The notes: generated by a model not told the origin, from the sequence alone. 42,790 bases of DNA from Oscillospiraceae bacterium (GCA_009779995.1 WRDW01000015.1:1-42790); one strand, 5' to 3'. Positions 31,515-38,561 are shown, numbered from the stretch's first letter. Translations and numbers: made by a program.

Positions 31515-32047
31515 GTTTCCTGGAACTGAACTCCATCGCCCGGGGCATCGAGGCCGCCGACGCCGTCGGCAAGGCCGCGCGCGTGCGCGTCATCTATGCC
31601 CGCGCGGGCTGCCCGGGGAAGTATTACCTGCTCTTCGGCGGCGAGCTTGCCGCCGTGCAGGCCTCTCTGGAGGCCGGGGCGGCCCTGGGGGGCGGCTTCG
31701 TGGTGGATTCCTGCGTCATCCCCCGGCCCCACCCGCAGGTGATCCGCGCCATAGCAAATACCGCCCGGCCCCCGGAGAGCGGGTCGCTGGGCGTGATGGA
31801 ATTCTATTCGGTCGCGGCAGCCATTTTCGCTGCCGACGCCGCCGTGAAGGCCGCCGACGTGCGGCTTTCCGACCTGCGCCTGGCCGTGGGCATAGGGGGC
31901 AAATCCTACGCCGTCCTCACCGGGGAGGTGGCCGCCGTGCAGGAGGCCGTCAGCTGCGGCGTAAATGCCGAACAGAGCCAAGGCATGGCCCTGGCCCACG
32001 TGGTGATCCCCAGGCCGGGCAAAGAGGTGTTCGAGAGCTTGTGGTGA
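31502..32047 (+). CDS. pduT: PduT-like tandem BMC shell protein with Fe-S cysteine
   Basis: A 181-residue trimeric shell protein with two BMC domains (residues 3-90: ELNSIARGIEAADAVGKAA; 97-178: MEFYSVAAAIFAADAAVKAA). Cys37 in ARAGCPGKYYLLFGGE corresponds to the PduT cysteine that holds a [4Fe-4S] cluster at the trimer pore. The match in sequence and the pduS neighbour support the call. GGAGGAGG lies upstream of ATG 31502. It is the last gene of the operon; a 30-nt perfect palindrome follows at once. Confidence 0.94.
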   Translation: MESIGFLELNSIARGIEAADAVGKAARVRVIYARAGCPGKYYLLFGGELAAVQASLEAGAALGGGFVVDSCVIPRPHPQVIRAIANTARPPESGSLGVMEFYSVAAAIFAADAAVKAADVRLSDLRLAVGIGGKSYAVLTGEVAAVQEAVSCGVNAEQSQGMALAHVVIPRPGKEVFESLW

Positions 32048-32077
32048 TGCAGAGACGCACGGCCGTGCGTCTCTGCA
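32048..32077. terminator. 30-nt perfect palindrome between converging genes
   Basis: 15-bp arms TGCAGAGACGCACGG/CCGTGCGTCTCTGCA with no loop bases. It starts 1 nt after the pduT stop and ends 11 nt before the lipase stop on the opposite strand. It probably ends both transcripts, although T-runs are weak, and it belongs to the GAGACGCA repeat family also present at 33965. Confidence 0.6.
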
Positions 32078-32088
32078 CTTCTACCCTT

Positions 32089-33309
32089 TCACCCCGTCAC
32101 CCACCGGCTGAGCGCATCCACGCGCGCGATGATCTCCGTATAGAACGCCAGTGTCTCCTCCAGGGGACGCCCCAGGCCGATCACCGTACCGTGGTCGCCC
32201 ATCACCGTGGGCATGACGTGCCAGGTGGCGGGCGCGAGGGAGGCGGGCGTCAGCGTGGAGGGGTCAGTGACTTCCTGATGCGGCTCGCCGAAGGGGTAGG
32301 TGGCGGAGACGGTGTTCACCAGGCAGTCATTTTGCCGCCAGGCGTCGTCCACGCCGTTTTCGGCGCTGGTGAACGCCCCGATGAACATCCCCAGGGGCCT
32401 GTAGAGGGCGGTCATATCGCCTGTGGGCCTGCCGCTCTCGTCGGTGCCCGCCACGGGGTAGGAGAACAGGTATGTATCCGGGCAGAGACCGCGGGTCAGC
32501 CGGCCCAGGTCCTTCGCCCCGCCGAGCGTCAGGTCATAGTAGGCGGTGTCCAGGGTCTTCGCCGCGCGCAGGACGTCGCCGAGGCTCATGCCGCCCATGG
32601 TGAAGCCCAGCCTGCCCAGCAGGTTTTCCAGCACCGGCCCGCCCAGCAGCGAGGCCAGCCCGGAGAGCAGCGGGTTGACGTCCACGGCGGTGAGCAGGCT
32701 CGTGCCGTTGTGGGGCGCGGCGATACAGGTCAGGCTGAACACCCAATCCCCCTTGCCCCCTGTGAACAGCGGCGAGCAGGGCTCCTGGCCGGTGAAGGTC
32801 CGCTCCTCCGGCGCGCCGTTTTGCAGCAGCGCGCACAGCAGCCGCGCCGTGGCCCCGCCGAAGCTGTGGGCGACGAGGTTGACCTTGCGCAGATTGCCGT
32901 TGTTGTCCACGGTCCCCCAGTCGGCGAACAGCGGCGTGCCGTAATCTTTTCCGTAGCGGTCGTGGCCATGCCGCGCGCTGTGGGTAGCGCCGTAGTCCAC
33001 TACGCCCCCGGCCAGCGCGGCGTAGAGCTCGCAGGCTCTGTCCCAGGCGGAGCCCATGGGGCTCACCGAGGGGGCGAAGCACATCGTGCCCTGCTCCTGC
33101 AATTTTGGCAGCAGCGCGCCCCCTGTTGCCCCCCAATAGGACACCGGGCTTCCCGCCTCGTCCCCGAAGCCGTTGAGCCCGTGGACGAACACGAAGGGGT
33201 AGGTGGTGGGCGTGGCGGGCTTTTTTTGATTGAACCAGCCGCAGCCGGGCAGGAGCAGCAGCCCCACGCACAGGGCCAGGGCGAGCAGGAGTGAGATGGT
33301 TCGTTTCAT
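32089..33309 (-). CDS. secreted lipase lipoprotein (family I.5-like)
   Basis: A 406-residue extracellular esterase/lipase. ATG 33309 gives a lipoprotein signal (KRTISLLLALALCVGLLL) with lipobox LPGC (Cys23), so it is anchored outside the membrane; longer starts upstream dilute the signal. The oxyanion motif is FVHGLNGFGD (42-50), the nucleophile elbow is AHSFGG (Ser149), and the catalytic His is in MGDHGTVIGL near the end. The His/Asp cluster around residues 110-130 (ARHGHDRYGKDYG) recalls the zinc-binding region of staphylococcal and Geobacillus lipases. The enzyme would release fatty acids from lipids. It is transcribed towards the ethanolamine operon. Confidence 0.85.
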   Translation of the reverse strand: MKRTISLLLALALCVGLLLLPGCGWFNQKKPATPTTYPFVFVHGLNGFGDEAGSPVSYWGATGGALLPKLQEQGTMCFAPSVSPMGSAWDRACELYAALAGGVVDYGATHSARHGHDRYGKDYGTPLFADWGTVDNNGNLRKVNLVAHSFGGATARLLCALLQNGAPEERTFTGQEPCSPLFTGGKGDWVFSLTCIAAPHNGTSLLTAVDVNPLLSGLASLLGGPVLENLLGRLGFTMGGMSLGDVLRAAKTLDTAYYDLTLGGAKDLGRLTRGLCPDTYLFSYPVAGTDESGRPTGDMTALYRPLGMFIGAFTSAENGVDDAWRQNDCLVNTVSATYPFGEPHQEVTDPSTLTPASLAPATWHVMPTVMGDHGTVIGLGRPLEETLAFYTEIIARVDALSRWVTG

Positions 33310-33357
33310 TGGAAGGCCTCGCATTAATGAAAATTTGTGATGCATTTTATACGCGGA

Positions 33358-33945
33358 TCATTCGTCCGCTGCCGACTGTGCCAATTTAAATTTTTGAACG
33401 ATCGCCTGCGCCGCTTCCCCGGCGCTCATGTTCGTGTTGTTCAATCGCAAATAGTTCGGCTCGGTTATCTCCCCCGGGAGGGAGTTGAGGCGGTGCTTTT
33501 CGTCGCTTTCGCGCACGTCGCTGTCCGACCACTCGAAGTCTCTTTTGCTCGGCTTGTGCAGCAGGCGGTTCTCCGTGCGGTTGCGCGCCAGGCGGGTGGC
33601 GAGATCGGCCTCCAGTTCCACTATATAGATTTCAACCTCCGGGCATTCCTCCCGCCAGAGCGCGAGGATATCCCCGTAATACAGCCGGTCGCCGGGCTCG
33701 TCGAAGGCCCAAACCCCCGTGTAGATCATGCCCGCCTGCCCGCTGCGCGCGAAGTGACGGAACACGCTCATGCGCAGCTCCTTCGCCAGCGCCCAGCCCT
33801 CGGCCTTATCCAGCGAGAGCAGCCCCCGCACCAGCTCGATGGTCACGTGGTTGTGGAAGAGCACAAAATCCGTCAGGCGGGCCAGCGCCTGGCCCACGGT
33901 CATCTTGCCCACCGCCTGGGGGCCTATGATTAGGACGAAATGCAT
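33358..33945 (-). CDS. P-loop ATP-binding protein, kinase-like
   Basis: A 195-residue protein that begins directly with a Walker A motif (LIIGPQAVGKMTVGQALA, residues 5-22). Later it has an IYIVELEADLATRLARNR strand-helix unit, a typical lid region of small-molecule kinases, and RLNNTNMSAGEAAQAIV near the end. The overall plan is that of shikimate-kinase or adenylyl-sulfate-kinase-like proteins, but the substrate is not recognisable. AGGAG lies 7 nt before ATG 33945. The truncated GNAT frame upstream ends 16 nt inside this gene. It is not obviously linked to the lipase gene 49 nt downstream. Confidence 0.72.
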   Translation of the reverse strand: MHFVLIIGPQAVGKMTVGQALARLTDFVLFHNHVTIELVRGLLSLDKAEGWALAKELRMSVFRHFARSGQAGMIYTGVWAFDEPGDRLYYGDILALWREECPEVEIYIVELEADLATRLARNRTENRLLHKPSKRDFEWSDSDVRESDEKHRLNSLPGEITEPNYLRLNNTNMSAGEAAQAIVQKFKLAQSAADE

Positions 33946-34157
33946 GATGTTCTCCTGTTGTGCCGAGACGCATTGCCATGCGTCTCTACATCACAAATTT
34001 TCGCAGGCAAGAGACGCACGGCAGTGCGTCTCCGTGCGCGCAAAAATGCCTCTATGTCCGGGTTGCGCGGGCATGAAAATGTGGAGAGGACGGCTTTGGC
34101 TCCATCCTCTCCCATATCACGAATGAGTTCATGCAACGGCGTGATTCTGTATTCCAT
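33930..34157 (-). pseudogene. truncated GNAT N-acetyltransferase, disrupted by repeats
   Basis: The first 39 residues (MEYRITPLHELIRDMGEDGA, then LSTFSCPRNPDIEAFL) match the N-terminus of a GNAT family often encoded beside small antitoxin-like proteins. After that the frame enters the palindromic GAGACGCA repeats at 33965-34032 and continues as unrelated sequence to residue 75. No acetyl-CoA-binding motif remains. The ATG at 34157 still has GAAGGAG and lies inside the end of the antitoxin-like gene. It appears to be a gene cut off by repeat insertion. Confidence 0.65.
33965..34032. repeat. two tandem GAGACGCA hairpins
   Basis: 33965-33986: GAGACGCAT-tgcc-ATGCGTCTC. 34011-34032: GAGACGCAC-ggca-GTGCGTCTC. 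They are the same family as 32048-32077, which lacks the 4-nt loop. Confidence 0.88.
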
Positions 34158-34338
34158 TTAGGCAATGCTCCTTCAGACGGCGAATTACCTCATCGGTCTG
34201 TTCCTGCGTTTGATAGTGAGGTGTGATCGGAGGCAGCTGTTTTACCTTCCTTTCGGATTCCTCCAACGCAAGCACAAGCCGCTCGGCAGCTTGCGCGTCT
34301 TTGGTCTCGAAGTTCGTGTAGATGCTGCTTGTGGCCAT
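34129..34338 (-). CDS. 69-aa antitoxin-like protein
   Basis: A small charged protein starting MATSSIYTNFETKDAQAAER, a pattern typical of short antitoxin-like proteins encoded in pairs in Firmicutes; then a helical LVLALEESERKVKQLPPIT region. AAAGGAGGTG lies 8 nt before ATG 34338 and a perfect promoter lies at 34397-34425, so it is probably expressed. Its 3' end overlaps the start of the truncated GNAT gene by 29 nt, the usual layout of antitoxin then toxin. With the partner broken it would be an orphan. Confidence 0.6.
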   Translation of the reverse strand: MATSSIYTNFETKDAQAAERLVLALEESERKVKQLPPITPHYQTQEQTDEVIRRLKEHCLNGIQNHAVA

Positions 34339-34396
34339 GTCCGGCACCTCCTTTCGCCGCAGTGGGGTGACTGTACAGGGTTCCGGGTACACCTGC

Positions 34397-34425
34397 ATTA
34401 TACCCGAAAATGCCGGGATTGTCAA
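34397..34425 (-). promoter_or_regulatory. sigma-A promoter for the antitoxin-like gene
   Basis: TTGACA (34425-34420), 17 nt, TATAAT (34402-34397), perfect consensus on the minus strand. Confidence 0.85.
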
Positions 34426-34484
34426 TAGCTTTGGCATGTTTGGTTGGCGATTTGGCTTTTTTGACTGCAACTATACTCCATAAC

Positions 34485-34601
34485 CCTATCAAAGTGACCA
34501 CGGTTTCGCCGGAATACCTCCTCGCCATGAAGCTCATGTCCGCGCGCTACGGCGAAAAGGACTACGAGGACATCCGCTTTTTGCTGGGAAAAACTCCTTG
34601 A
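34485..34601 (+). pseudogene. C-terminal remnant of a nucleotidyltransferase-like (DUF6036-type) gene
   Basis: Only the last 38 codons are recognisable: IKVTTVSPEYLLAMKLMSAR followed by YGEKDYEDIRFLL. This ending is typical of nucleotidyltransferase-like proteins found in toxin-antitoxin pairs. No upstream half or start site is present; the sequence before 34485 is the promoter region of the opposite gene. Call by memory of the motif. Confidence 0.55.
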
Positions 34602-34627
34602 AAAAACGCAGGGATACTGTAAACAAT

Positions 34628-34653
34628 CCCCTGTTTTTGCTCGAAAACAGGGG
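34628..34653. terminator. hairpin between the remnant gene and dnaB
   Basis: CCCCTGTTTT-tgctcg-AAAACAGGGG, a perfect 10-bp stem. It may stop the transcript from dnaB or from the left. A second small stem (TTATCG/CGATAA) lies at about 34683-34700. T-runs are short. Confidence 0.45.
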
Positions 34654-34712
34654 GGGACGCATATCTTGTACACTCGCAATTTTATCGTTTCTCGATAATT
34701 GAGATTTTTTCG

Positions 34713-36098
34713 TCAAAATGACGAACCGGGCCCCAGGTACCTGCCGTCCGCCTTGGGCAGGATGAGCGTGTGCTCGGCGTCCCAGGTGAACTCCACCGTC
34801 CTGGTGAAGCCGTGGCGGTTTTTGGCCACGATGATCTCCATGGTGTCCTCCTCGGGGGCCTCCACCTCGCCGCTCTCCTGCTCGTGCTTGTAGTAGCTCT
34901 CGCGGTAGAGCAGCATCACCACGTCGGCGTCCTGCTCGATGGAGCCGGAGTCCCGCAGGTCGCTCAGCTGGGGCCTGTGGGATTTCCCGCGGCCCTCCGT
35001 GGCCCTGGAGAGCTGCACGCAGGCAATCACAGGGATGTTGAGGTCCTTGGCCATCATCTTGAGCGAGCGGGTGATCTCGCTGACCTCCTGCACGCGGTTT
35101 TCGCTGCGGCGCGCGCCCAGCAGCAGGCCCAGGTGGTCGATCACCACGCAGTCCACCCCCTTGAGGCGGCGGGTGCGGGCCTTGATCTCCGGCACGGTGA
35201 GGCTGGCGGTGTCGTCGAACCACAGGTCGCAGTCGCTCAGCTCGCCGGTCGCCACGGCGATCTTCTTCCACTCCGCTTCGTCGTAGGCGCCGGTGCGCAT
35301 CTTGTGGCCGGGCACCAGGGCCTCCATGGAGAGCACCCGCTGGGCCACCTCGGCGCGGGTCATCTCCAGGGCGAAGAAGAGCACGCGCTTGCGGGCGCAT
35401 ACGGCGATGTTGCGCGCAAGGCGCAGCGCCACGCTGGTTTTGCCCATGGCGGGCCGCGCCCCGATGAGGATCAGGTTGGAGCGGTTCAGGCCCGTCAGGC
35501 AGTCGTCCAGCGCGCCGAAGCCCGTGGTGTAGCCCTTGTATTGCTCGGCCTCCGGGGAGGTCATCTTCGCCAGGCTGTCGTAGACGTCGTTGACGATGAC
35601 CTCGCTGAGCCGCGCGGCCTCCGAGCGCATACGCCCCTGGCGGATGTCATATATTTTCTGCTCGGCGCTGTCCAGGATGGTGTCGGCGTCCTCGGCCTCC
35701 GCGCCGGCGTCGCGCATGATCTCCTGCGAGACCGTGATTAACATGCGCAGGTAGGATTTCTCGCGCACGATGCGGGCGTAGCTCTCCACGTTGGCGGTGC
35801 TGGGCACGGCCTGGGCCATCTGGAACAGGTAATTGCGCCCGCCGCTCTCGTCGTAGACCTCGTCGCGCTTGAGCTTATCGAGCACCAGCAGGGGATCAAT
35901 CTTCCCGCCCACGGCCTCGATCTCCACCATCACGCCGAAGATGGCCTGGTGCTGCGGCAGGTAGAAGTGCTCCGGCCGCAGGATGACCTGCACCAGGTGC
36001 ATACAGGCCGGGTCGATGAGCACCGAGCCGAGCACAGCCTGCTCGGCCTCCATGCTGAAGGGGAGGGAGAGGGGGTCGGGGGAGGGGTAGTCGGGCAT
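34713..36098 (-). CDS. dnaB: replicative DNA helicase DnaB
   Basis: Hexameric helicase (461 aa) that opens the fork during chromosome replication. The N-terminal domain (MEAEQAVLGSVLIDP) and the RecA-like motor are complete: Walker A ILIGARPAMGKTSVALRLA, the glutamate of RVLFFALEM, DCVVIDHLGLL (Walker B), and QLSRATEGRGKSHRP, LSDLRDSGSIEQDADVV. No intein. GAGGAC lies just before ATG 36098. In many Firmicutes dnaB directly follows rplI; here 1.9 kb with a toxin-like module, repeats, a lipoprotein and a GNAT separates them. Confidence 0.97.
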   Translation of the reverse strand: MPDYPSPDPLSLPFSMEAEQAVLGSVLIDPACMHLVQVILRPEHFYLPQHQAIFGVMVEIEAVGGKIDPLLVLDKLKRDEVYDESGGRNYLFQMAQAVPSTANVESYARIVREKSYLRMLITVSQEIMRDAGAEAEDADTILDSAEQKIYDIRQGRMRSEAARLSEVIVNDVYDSLAKMTSPEAEQYKGYTTGFGALDDCLTGLNRSNLILIGARPAMGKTSVALRLARNIAVCARKRVLFFALEMTRAEVAQRVLSMEALVPGHKMRTGAYDEAEWKKIAVATGELSDCDLWFDDTASLTVPEIKARTRRLKGVDCVVIDHLGLLLGARRSENRVQEVSEITRSLKMMAKDLNIPVIACVQLSRATEGRGKSHRPQLSDLRDSGSIEQDADVVMLLYRESYYKHEQESGEVEAPEEDTMEIIVAKNRHGFTRTVEFTWDAEHTLILPKADGRYLGPGSSF

Positions 36099-36151
36099 TT
36101 TTAGTCCTCGCTTTGCTGCGCGAATTATTTGAAATTTTTGGGATATTATTG

Positions 36152-36180
36152 TTGCTTTATGTGAATGTATGTGCTATAAT
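36152..36180 (+). promoter_or_regulatory. promoter of the 26-aa peptide gene
   Basis: TTGCTT (36152-36157), 17 nt, TATAAT (36175-36180), with TG one base before the -10 (extended -10). The transcript would start near 36187 and have a 73-nt leader in which CCCTCCC (about 36218-36224) can pair with the ribosome site. Confidence 0.78.
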
Positions 36181-36259
36181 TGCACTGGCACTGCGGTAAC
36201 GGGGATCGGTTTAGTTTCCCTCCCGGAAATGACATAGGGTCATGAAAGGAGGTGAGGGC

Positions 36260-36340
36260 ATGTTAGAAATTTTGCTGGCGATGGGCTTTGTCTATCTATG
36301 CTACGCGATTGCTCTACATGAAGCAAATAAAAGGAACTAA
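36260..36340 (+). CDS. 26-aa hydrophobic peptide, predicted type I toxin
   Basis: The tiny frame MLEILLAMGFVYLCYAIALH plus EANKRN is a single membrane helix with a basic end, the form of type I toxins that damage the membrane. Translation support is strong: AAGGAGGTG ends 5 nt before the ATG. It has its own promoter, a structured leader, and a terminator overlapping its stop codon. On the other strand a perfect promoter faces it (36434-36462) and would make an RNA antisense to the 3' end, as in the txpA/RatA and bsrG/SR4 modules of Bacillus. The gene is too short for normal gene finders. No homologue is named. Confidence 0.7.
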   Translation: MLEILLAMGFVYLCYAIALHEANKRN

Positions 36341-36427
36341 CCGCTCCGACCTGCAAATTGTGAGCGGTTAGTTTCTTGGCAAATATCCAGGGGAGCTAAC
36401 CGTCTCCGGCAGTGCCGCCCCTTGCGT
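36325..36427 (-). ncRNA. predicted antisense RNA (type I antitoxin)
   Basis: Transcription from the minus-strand promoter should start near 36427 and end at the hairpin 36335-36373, which on this strand is followed by CCTTTTATTT. The product of about 100 nt would be complementary to the end of the peptide mRNA from its last codons to its terminator. The ends are estimates. Confidence 0.6.
36335..36373. terminator. bidirectional terminator shared by peptide mRNA and antisense RNA
   Basis: 12-bp perfect stem AACTAACCGCTC/GAGCGGTTAGTT with a 15-nt loop; it includes the stop codon of the 26-aa peptide. The T-run is better on the minus strand. Confidence 0.78.
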
Positions 36428-36433
36428 ACTTAC

Positions 36434-36462
36434 ATTATAGCCAATAATGGGAGGTATGTCAA
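36434..36462 (-). promoter_or_regulatory. promoter of the antisense RNA
   Basis: TTGACA (36462-36457), 17 nt, TATAAT (36439-36434). Both boxes are perfect, stronger than the peptide gene's own promoter, as is usual for type I antitoxins. No ribosome site or ORF follows on this strand. Confidence 0.82.
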
Positions 36463-36508
36463 GGGGTTTTTCGCTTTTTCAGCGTTTTTTTATGTCGCTT
36501 TTTCAGCG

Positions 36509-36535
36509 CGGGTGGCCTGCTGGCCACCTCTACAG
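36509..36535. repeat. GTAGGGG-family repeat, CAGCAG-centre variant (left)
   Basis: CGGGTGGC, CTGCTG, GCCACCTCTACAG; read on the minus strand it is CTGTAGAGGTGGC and so on. An almost identical copy lies 280 nt away in the same orientation. Confidence 0.85.
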
Positions 36536-36540
36536 TAAGG

Positions 36541-36770
36541 GAAAGTCGCACGAGGGACGCCGCTGCGGCGGGGCGGTGCTCCGCACTTCCCCCTCGCTTC
36601 GCGGCCCCCCAAGGGGGGCATTCTGACGAGGCAGTCAAACTACCAATAGACGAGAGCAGCACTTCCTGAACCGTCAGGATGGCCCCCTTGGGGGACCGGT
36701 GCGGAGCACCGAGGGGGTGGTGCAGGGCACTGTCGCCGGAGGCGACACTCCTGGTGGACGCCGATGAAAA
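36541..36770. repeat. imperfect inverted-repeat element between two GTAGGGG repeats
   Basis: CGGTGCTCCGCAC pairs with GTGCGGAGCACCG, and CCCCCCAAGGGGGGCATTC with the later GGATGGCCCCCTTGGGGG. The centre (about 36630-36665) is unpaired. It encodes no protein I can recognise and looks like a small non-autonomous element. Confidence 0.65.
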
Positions 36771-36788
36771 CTGCGGTGTTTATCCGCG

Positions 36789-36815
36789 CGGGTGGCCTGC
36801 TGGCCACCCCTACAG
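36789..36815. repeat. GTAGGGG-family repeat, CAGCAG-centre variant (right)
   Basis: Same sequence as 36509-36535 with one change (CCCC for CCTC). It abuts the stop codon of the lipoprotein gene at 36816. Confidence 0.85.
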
Positions 36816-37577
36816 TCACTGCTCTATGGGGATGAAGGTGAATTTCAGTGGGTGTTTTTCCGGGTCTTTGTGTTGCTTCACAATGGCGTTATATGCCTTT
36901 TCATCGATGATGACTCTTTCGCCGTCAATTATCTTGTAATAAGTATCTTCCTCTTCGGGAGGCCAATGGTCGTAATTGTGTCCGACTACTAGTGTCAGTG
37001 TTGTGGCGTACGGTTCCAGCCGATAGATTTCGCTGCCTCCGGATGCTGCGCTGCCCGAGCCTCCGTGATGAACCGTTCCATCAGCTGCAATGTAGCCCCA
37101 GCTACGAGGGCCAAATGAGCCAAGGGAGATCGGCTGACCATCACTAAGCGTAAACAGAGAGCGAAGATCAGGTCCTCCAAACAGTAGTAGCTCTGGCACT
37201 CCATCATTGTTAATATCTGCCACGACATAGCCGCTTACAGGATAATTCCATGCGCCCATAATGGCTTCAGCATATTGGAAATCAAGGATTGTATCCCAAT
37301 AGTAATCGGGCCAATCAGTTTCGTCATTCCAAAGCCATTGTTTGAGTGCATACAGATTATCCAGCACCGGCTTATACGCCGCCGGGGCGTCTTTGTAGGA
37401 AGCCGGGTATTCGATTGGCGGCATGGTAGGGGGCTGTGTTGTGGTTGTTTGCTTGGTGGTTGTTGCTTCGGTGGCGGGCAACGCGGGGGTCGTTGCCTCC
37501 GGCGGCGCGGCCTGCCCGCAGGCGCACAGCGCGAGCAGGCACAGGGATGACAGCGCGGCGGTGAGCAGGCGTTTCAT
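36816..37577 (-). CDS. lipoprotein with FG-GAP/VCBS-like calcium loop, hypothetical
   Basis: This 253-residue surface lipoprotein has the signal KRLLTAALSSLCLLALCAC with a lipobox ending LCAC (Cys20). A Thr/Pro-rich linker (about 25-55) follows. The body contains VVADINNDGVPELLLFGG, a calcium-binding loop of the FG-GAP/dockerin type, then aromatic-rich beta sequence (YDHWPPEEEDTYYKIIDGE). No enzyme motif is seen; it is likely a ligand-binding or cell-surface protein. Its start overlaps the GNAT stop by one base and so it is in the rplI transcript. Confidence 0.72.
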   Translation of the reverse strand: MKRLLTAALSSLCLLALCACGQAAPPEATTPALPATEATTTKQTTTTQPPTMPPIEYPASYKDAPAAYKPVLDNLYALKQWLWNDETDWPDYYWDTILDFQYAEAIMGAWNYPVSGYVVADINNDGVPELLLFGGPDLRSLFTLSDGQPISLGSFGPRSWGYIAADGTVHHGGSGSAASGGSEIYRLEPYATTLTLVVGHNYDHWPPEEEDTYYKIIDGERVIIDEKAYNAIVKQHKDPEKHPLKFTFIPIEQ

Positions 37578-37999
37578 TAATCCTCTCCCTCCAGCCGCAT
37601 CACAAGCCCCGCGCCCTCGCCCTCGTTGGGGACACGATGAAAGCCGAATTTCTCGTAGAAGCCCTCCTTGCCGGGGGCGCTGGTGAGGATAGTGTAGCTG
37701 TGCTCGCCGGGACGCAGGCTGCCCTTGAGGTGCGCCACGGCGCGGGACATCATCTCGCGGCCTATGCCCCGGCCCCGGTATTCCGGCAGGACGACGACGT
37801 CCAGCACCACGGCGAAATAGCCGCCGTCGGACATCAAACGCGCCAAGCCCACGGTGCGGGCGCCGTCCCTGGCGGCCACCAGGAAGGCGCTGCCGCGCAG
37901 GGCCTTCCCGGCTTGGGCGGCGCTGAGGGCATACCAGCCTGCCGAGGCGCGCAGCATGGCATAGTCCTCTATTGTGATGTTGTCGGTGTAGGTGATCAT
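37577..37999 (-). CDS. GNAT-family N-acetyltransferase
   Basis: A 140-residue acetyltransferase of the type often annotated YhbS/ElaA-like. Acetyl-CoA binding is marked by [20 protein letters not shown] (the V..EYRGRGIG motif A); [13 protein letters not shown] is the conserved end. The substrate is unknown. Its ATG overlaps the rplI stop (ATGA), so it is coupled to ribosomal protein L9. Confidence 0.9.
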   Translation of the reverse strand: MITYTDNITIEDYAMLRASAGWYALSAAQAGKALRGSAFLVAARDGARTVGLARLMSDGGYFAVVLDVVVLPEYRGRGIGREMMSRAVAHLKGSLRPGEHSYTILTSAPGKEGFYEKFGFHRVPNEGEGAGLVMRLEGED

Positions 38000-38439
38000 T
38001 CGCCCGTCACCAGGACGTAAAACTTCGCGCGTATGCCCTCGTAAAGCTTAATCTCCGCAGGGTACGTGCCGTAGGCCTTGACGTCCTCCATGGTGATCCT
38101 GCGCTTATCCACCTCCACGCCGAGATGTTTGTGCAGCTGCTCGGCCACCTCCCTGGCCGTCACCGAGCCGAAGAGCCTGCCCTGGCTGCCCGCCTTGGCC
38201 AGCAGCTTGACCGTCTGGCCCTCCAGCAGGGCGGCGGATTGTTTGGCTGCCGCCGTCTCGGTTTCGATCTTATGCTTGGCGGCGTTCTCCCGGGCCTTGA
38301 GCTCCCCGAGGGCCTGGGCGTTAGCCGGGGCGGCGAGCCCCCGCGGGAACAGGAAATTGCGCGCGTAGCCCTCGGCCACGCTGACAAGCTCCCCCTTCTT
38401 CCCCAGGGACTTCACGTCCTGGGTGAGCACGACTTGCAT
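37996..38439 (-). CDS. rplI: 50S ribosomal protein L9
   Basis: A 147-residue ribosomal protein that binds 23S rRNA near the L1 stalk. The N-terminal domain ([20 protein letters not shown], then [13 protein letters not shown]) and the C-terminal domain ([29 protein letters not shown]) are standard. GAGGAGG lies 9 nt before ATG 38439; the longer frame upstream has no ribosome site. It begins a transcript with the GNAT and lipoprotein genes. Confidence 0.97.
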   Translation of the reverse strand: MQVVLTQDVKSLGKKGELVSVAEGYARNFLFPRGLAAPANAQALGELKARENAAKHKIETETAAAKQSAALLEGQTVKLLAKAGSQGRLFGSVTAREVAEQLHKHLGVEVDKRRITMEDVKAYGTYPAEIKLYEGIRAKFYVLVTGE

Positions 38440-38473
38440 GTTGCCTGCCTCCTCTCGTGTACTCTCGCACATA

Positions 38474-38502
38474 AGTATAGCAGGTGGCGGGGGGGAATGC
38501 AA
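38474..38502 (-). promoter_or_regulatory. promoter for rplI
   Basis: TTGCAT (38502-38497), 17 nt, TATACT (38479-38474) on the minus strand, just downstream of the preceding gene's terminator. Confidence 0.7.
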
Positions 38503-38512
38503 GGGTTAGCAC

Positions 38513-38544
38513 AAAAAAACCCCCGCCTTGCTGAAGGGCGGGGG
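38513..38544 (-). terminator. Rho-independent terminator after the flavodoxin-like gene
   Basis: CCCCCGCC (38520-38527) pairs with GGCGGGGG (38537-38544); on the minus strand seven T follow (complement of 38513-38519). It begins 17 nt past the stop. Confidence 0.92.
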
Positions 38545-38561
38545 CATGGGGTTTGCGATTT

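Noticed and set aside
37615-37645. A fourth CCCCAACGA element copy in the GNAT gene (CTCGTTGGGG)
   Set aside because: Only one arm is present; it encodes RVPNEG, a normal GNAT C-terminal motif.
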